Below are positions 16,573 to 24,941 of a stretch of 64,000 nucleotides of DNA, piece by piece (position 1 is the stretch's first letter; every line of letters starts with the position of its first letter). The stretch covers positions 1,426,001 through 1,490,000 of the forward strand of contig NZ_JACBZX010000001.1 in assembly GCF_013408565.1 (NCBI RefSeq). The letters run 5' to 3'. The translations under genes were made by a program, and so were the position numbers. The DNA is from Janibacter alkaliphilus. Lineage in GTDB: Bacteria > Actinomycetota > Actinomycetes > Actinomycetales > Dermatophilaceae. The notes under the pieces were generated by a model. That model did no database searches. It worked only from the letters and a program-made list of their open reading frames with translations, and was not told where the DNA came from.

Positions 16573-17993
16573 GGCTGGTCGTCGTCGGCGGCGGCATGGT
16601 CGGCGCGCGGCTCGTCGAGGACCTCGTCGCCGGGGACGGCGACGGACGCTTCACCATCACCGTGCTCGGCGACGAGCCCGGCCCGAGCTACAACCGGGTG
16701 CTGCTCTCCGAGGTCGTCGCCGGCCGGGCCAGCGAGGAGTCCATCCGCTCGGCACCGCTGACCCACCCCCGGGTCCGGCACGTCACCGCGGCCGCCACCC
16801 GGATCGACCGGCAGGACCGGGTCGTCGTCGACAGCACCGGCGAGCGTCACCGCTACGACTTCCTCGTGCTGGCCACCGGGGCCGCCGCGCGGGTGCCCGA
16901 GGTCCCCGGGCTGGACCCGCTGCCGGGCGGGGTGCACGTGCTGCGCTCCCTCGCCGACGCCCGGGAGGTCGTCGCGGGCTGCGCCGACGCCACCCGTGCG
17001 GTCGTCGTCGGGGGCGGGGTGCTCGGCCTCGAGGTCGCCACCGGGCTGCGCGGCCGGGGGCTCGGCGTCTCGGTCGTCCACCCGGGCGGCTCGGTGATGG
17101 ACCGCCAGCTCGACGCCGGCGCCGGCGGGGTCGTCGACCTGGCCATGGACGACCTCGGCATCGGCCGCCACCTCGGGGTCGGGCTGGCCCAGGTGCGCAG
17201 CGAGGCCGGGAGCATCACCGGTGTCGGGCTGAGCGACGAGCGGGTGGTGCCGACCGACCTCGTCGTCATCACCGCCGGGACGCAGCCCCGGACCGGGCTC
17301 GCCGAGCGCGCCGGGCTGCCGGTGCGCCGCGGGATCGTCGTGGGCGACGACCTGGCGAGCCCCGACGACCGGCGGATCTTCGCGGTCGGTGACTGCGCCG
17401 AGCCGCCGGAGGGCGGCAGCGGGCTGGTCGCTCAGGGCTGGGCCCAGGCCGAGCGCCTGGTGCACCGGCTGCTCGACCGCACCGGCGCGGGCGCCACCGC
17501 GGCACCGGCGGCGCCCGACGACGTCGTGAAGGTCAAGTCCGCGACCCTCGACGTGGTGACCATGGGGCTCAGCGGGCCCGGCGCCCGCCGCCCCGACGAC
17601 CGCGCGCTGACCCTCTCCGATCCCGGCGCGGGGAGGCACCTGGAGGTGGTCGTCCGCGACGGCCGGCTGGTCGCCGCCACCTGCGTCGGCGCGGGCGAGC
17701 TGGCCACCCGGCTGGTGCTCGCCTACACCCAGCGCGAGCCGGTGCCGGCCGACCCGGCGCACCTGCTGCTGCCGGTGCGCCAGCCCGTCGCGGCTCCCGC
17801 CGACCCCGGCGCCCAGGTGGTCTGCCGGTGCACCGGGGTCAGCCGAGCCCGGATCGAGCAGGCCGTCGCCGACGGCGCGCAGGACGTGGCGGCGGTCTCG
17901 GCCACCACCCGCGCGGCCACCGGGTGCGGTGGCTGCCGGGACGAGGTGTGCGCGCTGGTGCGCGACCTCACCGCCGTCCCGGCCGAGGCGTGA
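16569..17993 (+). CDS. nasB: FAD-dependent NAD(P)H oxidoreductase with BFD [2Fe-2S] domain (nitrate reductase electron-transfer subunit)
   Basis: 474 residues. Two Rossmann motifs, VVVGGGMVGARLVE (residues 4-17, FAD) and VVVGGGVLGLEVA (about 140, NAD(P)H), and a C-terminal bacterioferritin-associated-ferredoxin-like domain with Cys419, Cys421, Cys453 and Cys456. The fold resembles the N-terminal half of NirB. It should pass electrons from NAD(P)H to NasA in the cytoplasm. It overlaps the nasA stop by ATGA and ends just before the GlnR-like site of nirB. The symbol is given by role; homologues are variously named. Confidence 0.8.
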   Translation: MRLVVVGGGMVGARLVEDLVAGDGDGRFTITVLGDEPGPSYNRVLLSEVVAGRASEESIRSAPLTHPRVRHVTAAATRIDRQDRVVVDSTGERHRYDFLVLATGAAARVPEVPGLDPLPGGVHVLRSLADAREVVAGCADATRAVVVGGGVLGLEVATGLRGRGLGVSVVHPGGSVMDRQLDAGAGGVVDLAMDDLGIGRHLGVGLAQVRSEAGSITGVGLSDERVVPTDLVVITAGTQPRTGLAERAGLPVRRGIVVGDDLASPDDRRIFAVGDCAEPPEGGSGLVAQGWAQAERLVHRLLDRTGAGATAAPAAPDDVVKVKSATLDVVTMGLSGPGARRPDDRALTLSDPGAGRHLEVVVRDGRLVAATCVGAGELATRLVLAYTQREPVPADPAHLLLPVRQPVAAPADPGAQVVCRCTGVSRARIEQAVADGAQDVAAVSATTRAATGCGGCRDEVCALVRDLTAVPAEA

Positions 17994-18000
17994 GGGGAGT

Positions 18001-18039
18001 TTTACGACCGTGAAACACCGAGGTTGCCCACCCGGTAAC
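18001..18039 (+). promoter_or_regulatory. GlnR-like site upstream of nirB
   Basis: TTTAC-N6-GAAAC-N6-GTTGC-N7-GTAAC (18001-18039). The first pair matches the GlnR half-site arrangement closely; distance from the second half-site to GTAAC is 18 nt, the same as before narK. It separates nirBD-cobA-nnaR into its own transcription unit. Confidence 0.6.
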
Positions 18040-18062
18040 ACCCCCTTCGTAGAGTCCCGGCC

Positions 18063-20666
18063 ATGAGCACCGAGACCCCCTCGCAGACAGGCCGACGGCA
18101 CCTCGTCGTCGTCGGTGGCGGCATGGTCGCCCGACGTCTCGTCGACGCGATGATCGACCGCGGCGCCGCCGCCGACTGGCAGGTCACCGTGCTGGCCGAG
18201 GAGCCGCGCGCCCCCTACGACCGGGTGGCCCTCACCTCCTACTTCACCGGCCGGGACCCCGACGACCTGGCCCTCGGCGACCAAGAGCTGTGGGCGCACG
18301 AGGCGGTCACCCTGCGCCGCGGGGTCGCCGTCACCGGGCTGGACCGGCAGGCCCGCACGGTCAGCACCAGCGACGGCCGCACCCTCGGTTACGACCACCT
18401 CGTGCTGGCCACCGGCAGCCGGGCCGCGGTGCCGCCGGTGCCCGGCACCGACCTCACCGGCTGCTTCGTCTACCGCACCATCGACGACGTCGCCGCGCTG
18501 CGCCAGGACGTCGAGTCGCTGCGCCCCCGGGTGGGGGAGCGGCCGGTCCGCGGGGTCGTCGTCGGCGGCGGCCTGCTCGGCCTGGAGGCCGCCGGGGCGC
18601 TGCGGGCGCTGGAGGTCGAGACCACCGTCGTGGAGTTCGCCGACCGGCTCATGCCGCTGCAGGTGGACGCCGGCGGCGGCGAGGCGCTGCGTCGGCTCAT
18701 CGAGGGCCTCGGGGTCAGCGTTCGCACCTCGACCGCCACCTCCAAGATCACCTCGCGCCGGGGCCGGGTGCACCGCATGCACGTCGGCGACGGGGACCCG
18801 CTGCCGGTCGACGTCGTCGTCCTGGCCACCGGGGTGCGCCCCCGCGACGAGCTGGCCCGGGAGAGCGGGCTGCCGGTCGGCGAGCGTGGCGGGGTGCTCG
18901 TCGACGACGGCTGCCGCACCGAGGACCCGGCGGTCTCGGCGATCGGCGAGGTGGCCTGCATCGGCGGCGCGGTCTGGGGGATCGTCGCGCCCGGCTACGC
19001 CATGGCCGAGGTGGCCGCGGACCGGCTGCTCGGCGGCAGCGCCACCTTCCCCGGGGCGGACACCGCCACCAAGCTCAAGCTGCTCGGCGTCGACGTCGCC
19101 AGCTTCGGCGACGCCTTCGCCGCCGCCGAGGACACCCTCGAGGTGACCATCTCCGACCCGGTGGCCGGGGTCTACAAGAAGCTCGTCATGAGCGACGACG
19201 CCCGCACCCTGCGCGGCGGGATGCTCGTCGGCGACGCCAGCGCCTACGCCGGGCTGCGCCCGATGCTGGACCGCGAGCTCGGCGGGGACCCGTCGGCCTA
19301 CCTGCTGCCCGAGGGGGCCGCCGCACCCACCGGCGACGGGCTGCCGGACGAGGCCACGGTCTGCTCGTGCAACAACGTCAGCGCCGGCGAGATCCGCTCC
19401 GCGGTCTGCGACGGGGGGTGCACCGACCTGCCCGCGGTCACCGGCTGCACCAAGGCCGGCACCTCGTGCGGCTCCTGCCTGCCGCTGGTGAAGTCGCTGG
19501 TCACCGACGAGCTGAGCAAGGCCGGGATCGAGGTGAGCAACGCCCTCTGCGAGCACTTCGAGCTCTCCCGCGCGCAGCTCTTCGACGTCGTCAAGGTCAC
19601 CGGGCTGACCACCTTCACCGAGGTGGTCGAGCGCCACGGAACCGGGCGCGGCTGCGACATCTGCCGGCCGACGGTCGCCTCGATCCTCTCCTCGCTGGGT
19701 CGCGGGCACGTCCTCGACGGGGAGAACGCCACCCTCCAGGACACCAACGACCACGTCATGGCGAACATGCAGAAGGACGGCACCTACTCCGTCGTCCCGC
19801 GCGTGCCCGGCGGCGAGATCACCCCCGAGGGGCTCATCGCCATCGGCGAGGTCGCCCGCGAGTTCGGGCTCTACACGAAGATCACCGGCGGGCAGCGGAT
19901 CGACCTCTTCGGCGCCCGGCTGGACCAGCTACCGGTGATCTGGGAGCGGCTCATCGCGCACGGCTTCGAGTCCGGGCACGCCTACGGCAAGTCGCTGCGC
20001 ACCGTGAAGTCGTGCGTCGGCTCCACCTGGTGCCGCTTCGGGGTGCAGGACTCGGTCGGCCTCGCGGTGGCGCTCGAGGAGCGCTACCGCGGGCTGCGCA
20101 GCCCGCACAAGATCAAGCTCGGGGTCTCCGGGTGCGCCCGGGAGTGCGCCGAGGCCCGCGGCAAGGACGTCGGCGTCATCGCCACCGAGAAGGGGTGGAA
20201 CGTCTACGTCGGCGGCAACGGCGGCTTCACCCCCAAGCACGCGGTGCTGCTGGCCGAGGACCTGGACACCGAGACCCTGGTGCGCACCATCGACCGCTTC
20301 CTCATGTACTACGTCACCACCGCCGACCGGCTGCAGCGCACCGCGCCCTGGGTGGCCGGCTACGAAGGAGGCCTGGACGCGCTGCGCGAGGTGCTGCTCG
20401 AGGACAGCCTGGGCATCGGCGCCGAGCTGGACACGATGATGGCCGAGCACGTCGGGGCCTACGAGGACGAGTGGGCGGCCACCCTCGCCGACCCGGAGAA
20501 GCTGGCCCGGTTCACCCCCTTCGTCAACGCGCCGGAGACGGTCGACGACTCCCTGGCCTACGTCGCCGAGCGCGGCCAGGCCCGCCCCGCCACCGCGCAG
20601 GAGCGCGACGGATCAGCCGGCCCGGTGCTCGTCGCCGGCTCCACCCTGGAGGTGCGTTCCTCATGA
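18063..20666 (+). CDS. nirB: Assimilatory nitrite reductase [NAD(P)H], large subunit
   Basis: 867 residues. FAD/NAD(P)H oxidoreductase part (residues 1-330), a [2Fe-2S] BFD domain with Cys434, Cys436, Cys469 and Cys472, then the siroheme/[4Fe-4S] domains with Cys651-x5-Cys657 and Cys691-x3-Cys695. The enzyme reduces nitrite to ammonium with six electrons in the cytoplasm. Start ATG 18063 lies 24 nt after the GlnR-like site. The stop overlaps nirD by ATGA. Length and domain order are normal for the family. Confidence 0.95.
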   Translation: MSTETPSQTGRRHLVVVGGGMVARRLVDAMIDRGAAADWQVTVLAEEPRAPYDRVALTSYFTGRDPDDLALGDQELWAHEAVTLRRGVAVTGLDRQARTVSTSDGRTLGYDHLVLATGSRAAVPPVPGTDLTGCFVYRTIDDVAALRQDVESLRPRVGERPVRGVVVGGGLLGLEAAGALRALEVETTVVEFADRLMPLQVDAGGGEALRRLIEGLGVSVRTSTATSKITSRRGRVHRMHVGDGDPLPVDVVVLATGVRPRDELARESGLPVGERGGVLVDDGCRTEDPAVSAIGEVACIGGAVWGIVAPGYAMAEVAADRLLGGSATFPGADTATKLKLLGVDVASFGDAFAAAEDTLEVTISDPVAGVYKKLVMSDDARTLRGGMLVGDASAYAGLRPMLDRELGGDPSAYLLPEGAAAPTGDGLPDEATVCSCNNVSAGEIRSAVCDGGCTDLPAVTGCTKAGTSCGSCLPLVKSLVTDELSKAGIEVSNALCEHFELSRAQLFDVVKVTGLTTFTEVVERHGTGRGCDICRPTVASILSSLGRGHVLDGENATLQDTNDHVMANMQKDGTYSVVPRVPGGEITPEGLIAIGEVAREFGLYTKITGGQRIDLFGARLDQLPVIWERLIAHGFESGHAYGKSLRTVKSCVGSTWCRFGVQDSVGLAVALEERYRGLRSPHKIKLGVSGCARECAEARGKDVGVIATEKGWNVYVGGNGGFTPKHAVLLAEDLDTETLVRTIDRFLMYYVTTADRLQRTAPWVAGYEGGLDALREVLLEDSLGIGAELDTMMAEHVGAYEDEWAATLADPEKLARFTPFVNAPETVDDSLAYVAERGQARPATAQERDGSAGPVLVAGSTLEVRSS

Positions 20667-21052
20667 CCGCGACGACCGGACCGACGACCGGAGCGACGGC
20701 CGCAGCGACGGGCGCCACCGTGGACGTGTGCGCGCTGGAGGCGCTGGTGCCCGAGCGTGGTGCCGCCGCGATGGTCGAGGGCCAGCAGGTGGCCCTGGTG
20801 CGGCTGCATGACGGACAGGTCGCCGCCGTCCAGCAGCGCGACCCCTACTCTGGCGCGATGGTCCTCTCACGCGGTCTCGTGGGCACCCGGGGCGATCGCC
20901 CGGTGCTCATCTCGCCGATGTACAAGCAGGCCTTCGACCTCGAGACCGGGGCGTGCCTGGACAGCAAGGGCGAGGAGCCGCGCGACCTCACGGTGCACGA
21001 CTGCCAGGTCGTCGCCGGGCGGGTGCACGTGCGCCTCGCCGGCGCGCGATGA
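20663..21052 (+). CDS. nirD: Nitrite reductase small subunit (Rieske-like, clusterless)
   Basis: 129 residues; the first 20 are a Thr/Ala-rich extension. The Rieske-type fold (DVCALEALVPERGAAAMVEG, GDRPVLISPMYKQAFDL) lacks the CxH and CxxH cluster ligands, as is usual for NirD. It partners NirB. Overlaps nirB and cobA by ATGA on each side, so the three are translated as a coupled set. Confidence 0.92.
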   Translation: MTATTGPTTGATAAATGATVDVCALEALVPERGAAAMVEGQQVALVRLHDGQVAAVQQRDPYSGAMVLSRGLVGTRGDRPVLISPMYKQAFDLETGACLDSKGEEPRDLTVHDCQVVAGRVHVRLAGAR

Positions 21053-21861
21053 CCCGCCCCGGCATCCTCGGGCTGCGCCGCGCCCGCACCCACCGCCGTC
21101 CTGGCCCGGGTCGGGTGCTGGTCGTGGGCGGCGGCCCCGGGGCGGAGGACCTCATCACCGTGCGGGCCGCCCGGGCGCTGGCCGAGGCGGACGTCGTCGT
21201 CACCGACCGGCTCGGCCCCAGCGGTCTGCTCAGCGACCTGCCGCCGCACGTCGAGGTCATCGACGTCGGGAAGGCGCCAGGCCACCACCGGGCCACCCAG
21301 GAGGAGATCAACGCGCTGCTCGTCGAGCGCGCCGGCCGCGGGCTGGTCGTCGTCCGGCTGAAGGGGGGAGACCCCTTCGTCTTCGGGCGCGGCGGCGAGG
21401 AGGTCCGGGCCTGCCGGGCGGCCGGCGTCGACGTCGAGGTCGTGCCGGGGCTGAGCAGCGCGGTGGCGGTGCCGGCGCTCGGCGACGTGCCGGTGACCCA
21501 CCGCGGCCTGGTCTCGGGCGCGCTGGTGGTGCACGGCCACGACGAGCTGCCGGAGTCGGCCCGCGCGGTGGCCGCGGTCGGCGGCAGCACCATCGTCATC
21601 CTCATGGGGGTCATGCACCTCGCCCGGCACGCCGCCGACCTGGTCGCGGCCGGTGCCGACCCGGCGACGCCGGTGGCCGTCGTCGAGGAGGGCAGCACGC
21701 CCCGGCAGCGGGTGGTGCGCGCCGACCTGGGCAGCATCGGCGAGGTCGCGGCGCATGCCCAGGTCCGCTCGCCCGCGGTGATCGTCGTCGGGGAGGTCGC
21801 CGCCGAGGGCTTCCTCGGCGAGATCAGCACGGTCGCGACGGACGTCGCGGCGAGCGCCTGA
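21049..21861 (+). CDS. cobA: Uroporphyrinogen-III C-methyltransferase (siroheme branch)
   Basis: 270 residues. SUMT motifs: VGGGPGAEDLITVRA near residue 25 (SAM-binding loop), VRLKGGDPFVFGRGGEE near 103 and VPGLSSAVAVPA near 129. It makes precorrin-2 from uroporphyrinogen III, the first step to siroheme needed by NirB. It is a single-domain SUMT without the CysG oxidase/chelatase part, so later siroheme steps must be encoded elsewhere. It overlaps nirD and ends 1 bp before nnaR. Confidence 0.92.
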   Translation: MTRPGILGLRRARTHRRPGPGRVLVVGGGPGAEDLITVRAARALAEADVVVTDRLGPSGLLSDLPPHVEVIDVGKAPGHHRATQEEINALLVERAGRGLVVVRLKGGDPFVFGRGGEEVRACRAAGVDVEVVPGLSSAVAVPALGDVPVTHRGLVSGALVVHGHDELPESARAVAAVGGSTIVILMGVMHLARHAADLVAAGADPATPVAVVEEGSTPRQRVVRADLGSIGEVAAHAQVRSPAVIVVGEVAAEGFLGEISTVATDVAASA

Positions 21862-21862
21862 C

Positions 21863-23011
21863 GTGGCCGCCCTGGGGCAGGCCCTCGCCGGCGTCACCGC
21901 CCTGGTCACCGCCGACCGCCGCGCCGACGACCTCGGTGCGGCGCTGGAGCGTCGCGGCGCCCGGGTGCTGCACACCCCGGCGATGACGATCATCCCGACC
22001 ACCGAGGACGAGCAGGTCGTCGAGCGCACCCGCGAGCTCATCGCCCGGCCCCCGGACGTCGTCGTGGTGACCACGGCCATCGGGCTGCGGGCCTGGGTGG
22101 AGGCGGCCGACGCGGCCGGGCTGGGGGCGCGGCTGGTCGAGGTGCTGGCCGGTGCCCGGGTGCTCGTCCGCGGGCCCAAGGCGCAGGGCGCCGCGCAGGC
22201 GGTCGGGCTCACCCCGGACTGGATCGCCGAGTCGGAGACCACCGCCGAGATCACCGAGATGCTCCTGGACGACGGGGTGCGCGGCCGCCGGGTGGCGGTG
22301 CAGCACCACGGCGCGGGGGCGGACGGGCTGGACGAGGCGGTCGCGGCCGCGGGAGCCGAGGTGGTGGCCGTCGAGGTCTACCGCTGGGGTCCCCCGCCGG
22401 ACCAGCAGGCGGTCGACGACGGGGTCCGTCAGGTGGCCGCCGGGCAGGTGGACGTCGTGCTCTTCACCTCCGCCCCGGCGGCGGAGGCGTGGATGCGCCG
22501 GGCCGAGGAGATCGGGGTGGTCGATCAGGTCGTCGGGGCGGAACGGGTGACCTACGCGGCGGTGGGGCCGACGACGGCCGGGCCGCTGCGGCGGCGGGGG
22601 ATCGAGCCGCTGGTGCCGGACCGCAGCCGGCTGGGCGCGCTGGTGCGCGCGGTGGTGCACCACGTCGAGGAGCACCGGGAGACCGCGGTGACCACGGTGG
22701 CCGGTCAGCTGCACGTGCGCTCCTCGGTGGCGCTGCTCGAGGACCGGGTGCTGCCGCTGTCGCCGTCTGCGCTTGCCGTGCTGCGGCTGCTCGTCGACCG
22801 TGGCGGCGCGGTGGTCACCCGCGAGGAGGTGCTCGAGGTGCTGCCCGGCAGCTCGCAGGACCCGCACACCGCGGAGGTCGCCGTCGGCCGGCTGCGCACC
22901 GCGCTGGAGGACAAGCGGGTGGTGCAGACGGTGGTCAAGCGCGGCTACCGGCTCGCGCTGGCCGAGCCAACCACCGCCCCCGCACCCCCCTCCCAGATCG
23001 GACAGTCCTAG
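21863..23011 (+). CDS. nnaR: HemD-like/winged-helix fusion regulator of nitrate assimilation
   Basis: 382 residues. Residues about 7-265 are a uroporphyrinogen-III synthase-like (HemD) domain; residues about 285-370 are an OmpR-type winged helix (LSPSALAVLRLLVDRGGAVVTREEVL, KRGYRLALAEP). This fusion is the actinobacterial NnaR, which with GlnR activates nitrate and nitrite assimilation genes. It is unlikely to be the housekeeping HemD. Position at the end of the nirBD-cobA unit supports the call. GTG 21863 directly follows the cobA stop. The stop codon sits inside an 18-nt perfect palindrome. Confidence 0.85.
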   Translation: MAALGQALAGVTALVTADRRADDLGAALERRGARVLHTPAMTIIPTTEDEQVVERTRELIARPPDVVVVTTAIGLRAWVEAADAAGLGARLVEVLAGARVLVRGPKAQGAAQAVGLTPDWIAESETTAEITEMLLDDGVRGRRVAVQHHGAGADGLDEAVAAAGAEVVAVEVYRWGPPPDQQAVDDGVRQVAAGQVDVVLFTSAPAAEAWMRRAEEIGVVDQVVGAERVTYAAVGPTTAGPLRRRGIEPLVPDRSRLGALVRAVVHHVEEHRETAVTTVAGQLHVRSSVALLEDRVLPLSPSALAVLRLLVDRGGAVVTREEVLEVLPGSSQDPHTAEVAVGRLRTALEDKRVVQTVVKRGYRLALAEPTTAPAPPSQIGQS

Positions 23012-23018
23012 GACTGTC
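23001..23018. repeat. 18-nt perfect palindrome spanning the nnaR stop codon
   Basis: GACAGTCCTAGGACTGTC; the TAG at 23009-23011 is the nnaR stop. It may be a short hairpin or a protein-binding site; no loop separates the arms. Confidence 0.6.
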
Positions 23019-23126
23019 GCCCCGGACCGCCTGCGCGCGCGGTCCTGGGCGACGGTGCCGGTCCTTCGTCGTTGCGTGGACCTTGTGGTGGCGACGTGGC
23101 CGTCTGGTGCGTGCTCGCGTCTCGGC

Positions 23127-23429
23127 TCAGCGCCCGGTCTTCTCGCGGTGGCTGCACCCAGGCCAGCAGCACGGTCGGCGCATGCCCTCCTCGAGCTCCT
23201 CGATGGTGCGGCGCACCCGGCGCTCGCGGGTCGCCGGCTGCTTGGCGTCCTCGACCCAGCAGATGAACTCGTTGCGCGCGAGCACGGTGATGTCCTCCCA
23301 CGCTGCACCGGCCTCGGCGCTGGCGGAGAGGGCCTGGCGAAGGTCGTCGGGCAGGGTGTGCACCGCGCCGTCGCTGAGGGTGCCCGTGCCCGTGCCGCTG
23401 CTCGCACCGCCGCTCGTGCCGCTGCTCAT
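23127..23429 (-). CDS. YdeI/OmpD-associated-like small protein
   Basis: 100 residues from ATG 23429. The C-terminal half ([20 protein letters not shown], then [20 protein letters not shown]) matches the YdeI C-terminal (bacteriocin-protection/OmdA) region in which a conserved xxICWVxxAKxxxTRxRR stretch recurs. The N-terminal 20 residues are Ser/Gly/Thr low complexity. The usual DUF1905 domain is absent, so it is a C-terminal-only version. Function is unknown. It is convergent with nnaR and divergent from ispF. Confidence 0.65.
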   Translation of the reverse strand: MSSGTSGGASSGTGTGTLSDGAVHTLPDDLRQALSASAEAGAAWEDITVLARNEFICWVEDAKQPATRERRVRRTIEELEEGMRRPCCWPGCSHREKTGR

Positions 23430-23497
23430 GCCGTCCAGTGTGCCCCTCGGCCCGCGGCCCGGACAGTCGTGGCCCGGCCGGCTGGCACACTGCCCGC

Positions 23498-23986
23498 ATG
23501 ACGCAGCTGCCGAGGGTCGGGGTCGGGGTCGACGTGCACGCGCTGGCGCCTGCGGACAGTGCCCGTGAGCTGTGGGTCGCCGGTCTGCGCTGGCCCGGGG
23601 AGCGCGGGCTGGACGGGCACTCCGATGCCGACGTGGCCGCGCACGCCTGCTGCGACGCCCTCTTCTCCGCGGCCGGGATCGGCGACCTCGGCGCCCACTT
23701 CGGCACCTCCCGGCCCGAGCTGGCCGGCGCCTCCGGGACGACCCTGCTGGCCGAGGCCGCACGCCTGGTGCGAGCGGCCGGCTTCGAGATCGGCAACGTG
23801 GCGGTCCAGGTCGTCGGCAACCGGCCGAAGGTGGGGACCCGCCGGGAGGAGGCCGAGGCGGCCCTGTCGGCCGCCTGCGGCGCGCCGGTGTCGGTGAGCG
23901 GCACCACCACCGACGGTCTCGGGCTCACCGGGCGGGGCGAGGGGTGCGCGGCGATCGCCACCGCCCTGGTCGTCGCCGCGGGCTGA
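23498..23986 (+). CDS. ispF: 2-C-methyl-D-erythritol 2,4-cyclodiphosphate synthase
   Basis: 162 residues. Metal and substrate motifs: Asp12 and His14 (GVDVHAL), LDGHSDADV with His41, and [14 protein letters not shown] at the C-terminus. The trimer cyclises CDP-ME-2-phosphate to MEcPP in the MEP pathway. ATG at 23498 follows CACACT by 6 nt, a weak leaderless-type signal. It is separated from ispD by the 10-kb nitrate block. Its stop lies within the hairpin at 23981-24042. Confidence 0.95.
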   Translation: MTQLPRVGVGVDVHALAPADSARELWVAGLRWPGERGLDGHSDADVAAHACCDALFSAAGIGDLGAHFGTSRPELAGASGTTLLAEAARLVRAAGFEIGNVAVQVVGNRPKVGTRREEAEAALSAACGAPVSVSGTTTDGLGLTGRGEGCAAIATALVVAAG

Positions 23987-24042
23987 GCCGCCGTCAGCAG
24001 ACGGTGGCCAGCCGACGGTGGCCAACCGACGGCGGCTCAGCC
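23981..24042. terminator. Bidirectional hairpin containing both convergent stop codons
   Basis: GGCTGAGCCGCCGTC (23981-23995) pairs perfectly with 24028-24042. The left arm holds the ispF TGA (23984-23986) and the right arm the GATase stop (24037-24039). The loop holds two copies of ACGGTGGCCA. Confidence 0.75.
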
Positions 24043-24753
24043 GCCGGCGGGTGCCGCGACGAGCCCCGCCCAGGCCTCGACCACCGGTCGCCAGGCCGCG
24101 ACGACCTCGTCGGCGCCCTCCGTCACGCGGCGCAGCATCGCCTCACGGTCCACGTCGGCGGGCGGCGGGTTCGTGGTCGCCCACGCGGCGAGCATGTCGG
24201 CGCTCGCCTCGGGGTGGCCCTGGATGCCCCAGACCGTCGCGGCGAAGCGGACCATCATGAGGTCGCCGAGGTCGTTGCGGGCCAGCACCTCGCTGCCGTC
24301 GGGCAGGTCGAGGACGACGTCGGTGTTCCACTGCGGCACCGCCGAGGTGGGCGCCAGCGCCGCGGCCAGCGGGTCGCCGCCCCCTTCGCCGGCCGCGGTG
24401 CGGGTCACCTCGTGCAGGCCGACGGTGTGCCCGGACGGGTTGCGCCCGATCCGACCGCCGAGCGCGACCGCCGCGATCTGGTGGCCGAGGCAGATCCCGA
24501 GCACCGGCCGCGACCGGGCCGCCGCGTCCGCGACCAGTGCCCGGGTGGCCGGCAGCCAGGGACCGTCCTCGTCGTCGGTGGCGCCCACGGTGCCGCCGAG
24601 GACGAGCAGGCCGTCGTGCTCGAGGCGCCCGGGGAGGGGGTCGCCGAGGTCGGGACGGCGGACGTCGAGGGTGAGGCTGCTCCCTTCGAGCCAGGCACCC
24701 ACCCGGGCCGGCGGGCAGGTCTCCTGGTGCTGGATCACGAGCACCGTGCTCAT
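24037..24753 (-). CDS. Class I glutamine amidotransferase-like protein
   Basis: 238 residues from ATG 24753. Catalytic triad: Cys88 in GICLGHQ, and His/Glu in GIQGHPEAS near residue 186. The fold is that of GMP-synthase-type GATase domains used as stand-alone proteins (GuaA-like, YfeJ/TrpG-like). The amide acceptor is unknown; such proteins can act in glutamine or gamma-glutamyl compound breakdown. A longer frame upstream of ATG 24753 is Arg-rich and would read into the regulatory region. It diverges from the formaldehyde dehydrogenase gene across the 68-bp repeat. Confidence 0.8.
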   Translation of the reverse strand: MSTVLVIQHQETCPPARVGAWLEGSSLTLDVRRPDLGDPLPGRLEHDGLLVLGGTVGATDDEDGPWLPATRALVADAAARSRPVLGICLGHQIAAVALGGRIGRNPSGHTVGLHEVTRTAAGEGGGDPLAAALAPTSAVPQWNTDVVLDLPDGSEVLARNDLGDLMMVRFAATVWGIQGHPEASADMLAAWATTNPPPADVDREAMLRRVTEGADEVVAAWRPVVEAWAGLVAAPAGG

Positions 24754-24829
24754 CGGCGGACCTCGACGGAGTCGGCACGGGTGAGAGCGACGATCATGCG
24801 GCGAGACTAGCCCGGCCGCCGACACGTCA

Positions 24830-24897
24830 GAGAACCTCTCTCTCACCCGAGAAGCCTTCTCCGGGGACCGAGCCTTTATCGGGTTACCCGATAAAGG
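24830..24897. repeat. 68-bp dispersed palindromic element, copy 2
   Basis: Copy of 8029-8096 (61/68 identical). Arms CCTTTATCGGG (24873-24883) and CCCGATAAAGG (24887-24897) around TTA. Here it lies in the divergent 188-bp region between the GATase and formaldehyde dehydrogenase genes, 45 nt before the latter's ATG, so it is not simply a terminator. GAGAA-GCC-TTCTC (24850-24862) is a perfect small inverted unit in this copy. Confidence 0.8.
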
Positions 24898-24941
24898 CAG
24901 GATGGGGCGGGAGAGTGCACGCCGAGCCGAAGGAGATCGTC

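Noticed and set aside
16251..19754. Very long open frame on the minus strand (more than 1,100 codons) opposite nasA-nasB-nirB
   Set aside because: It is antisense to three well-supported enzymes, has a composition typical of GC-driven shadow frames and shows no recognisable domain.
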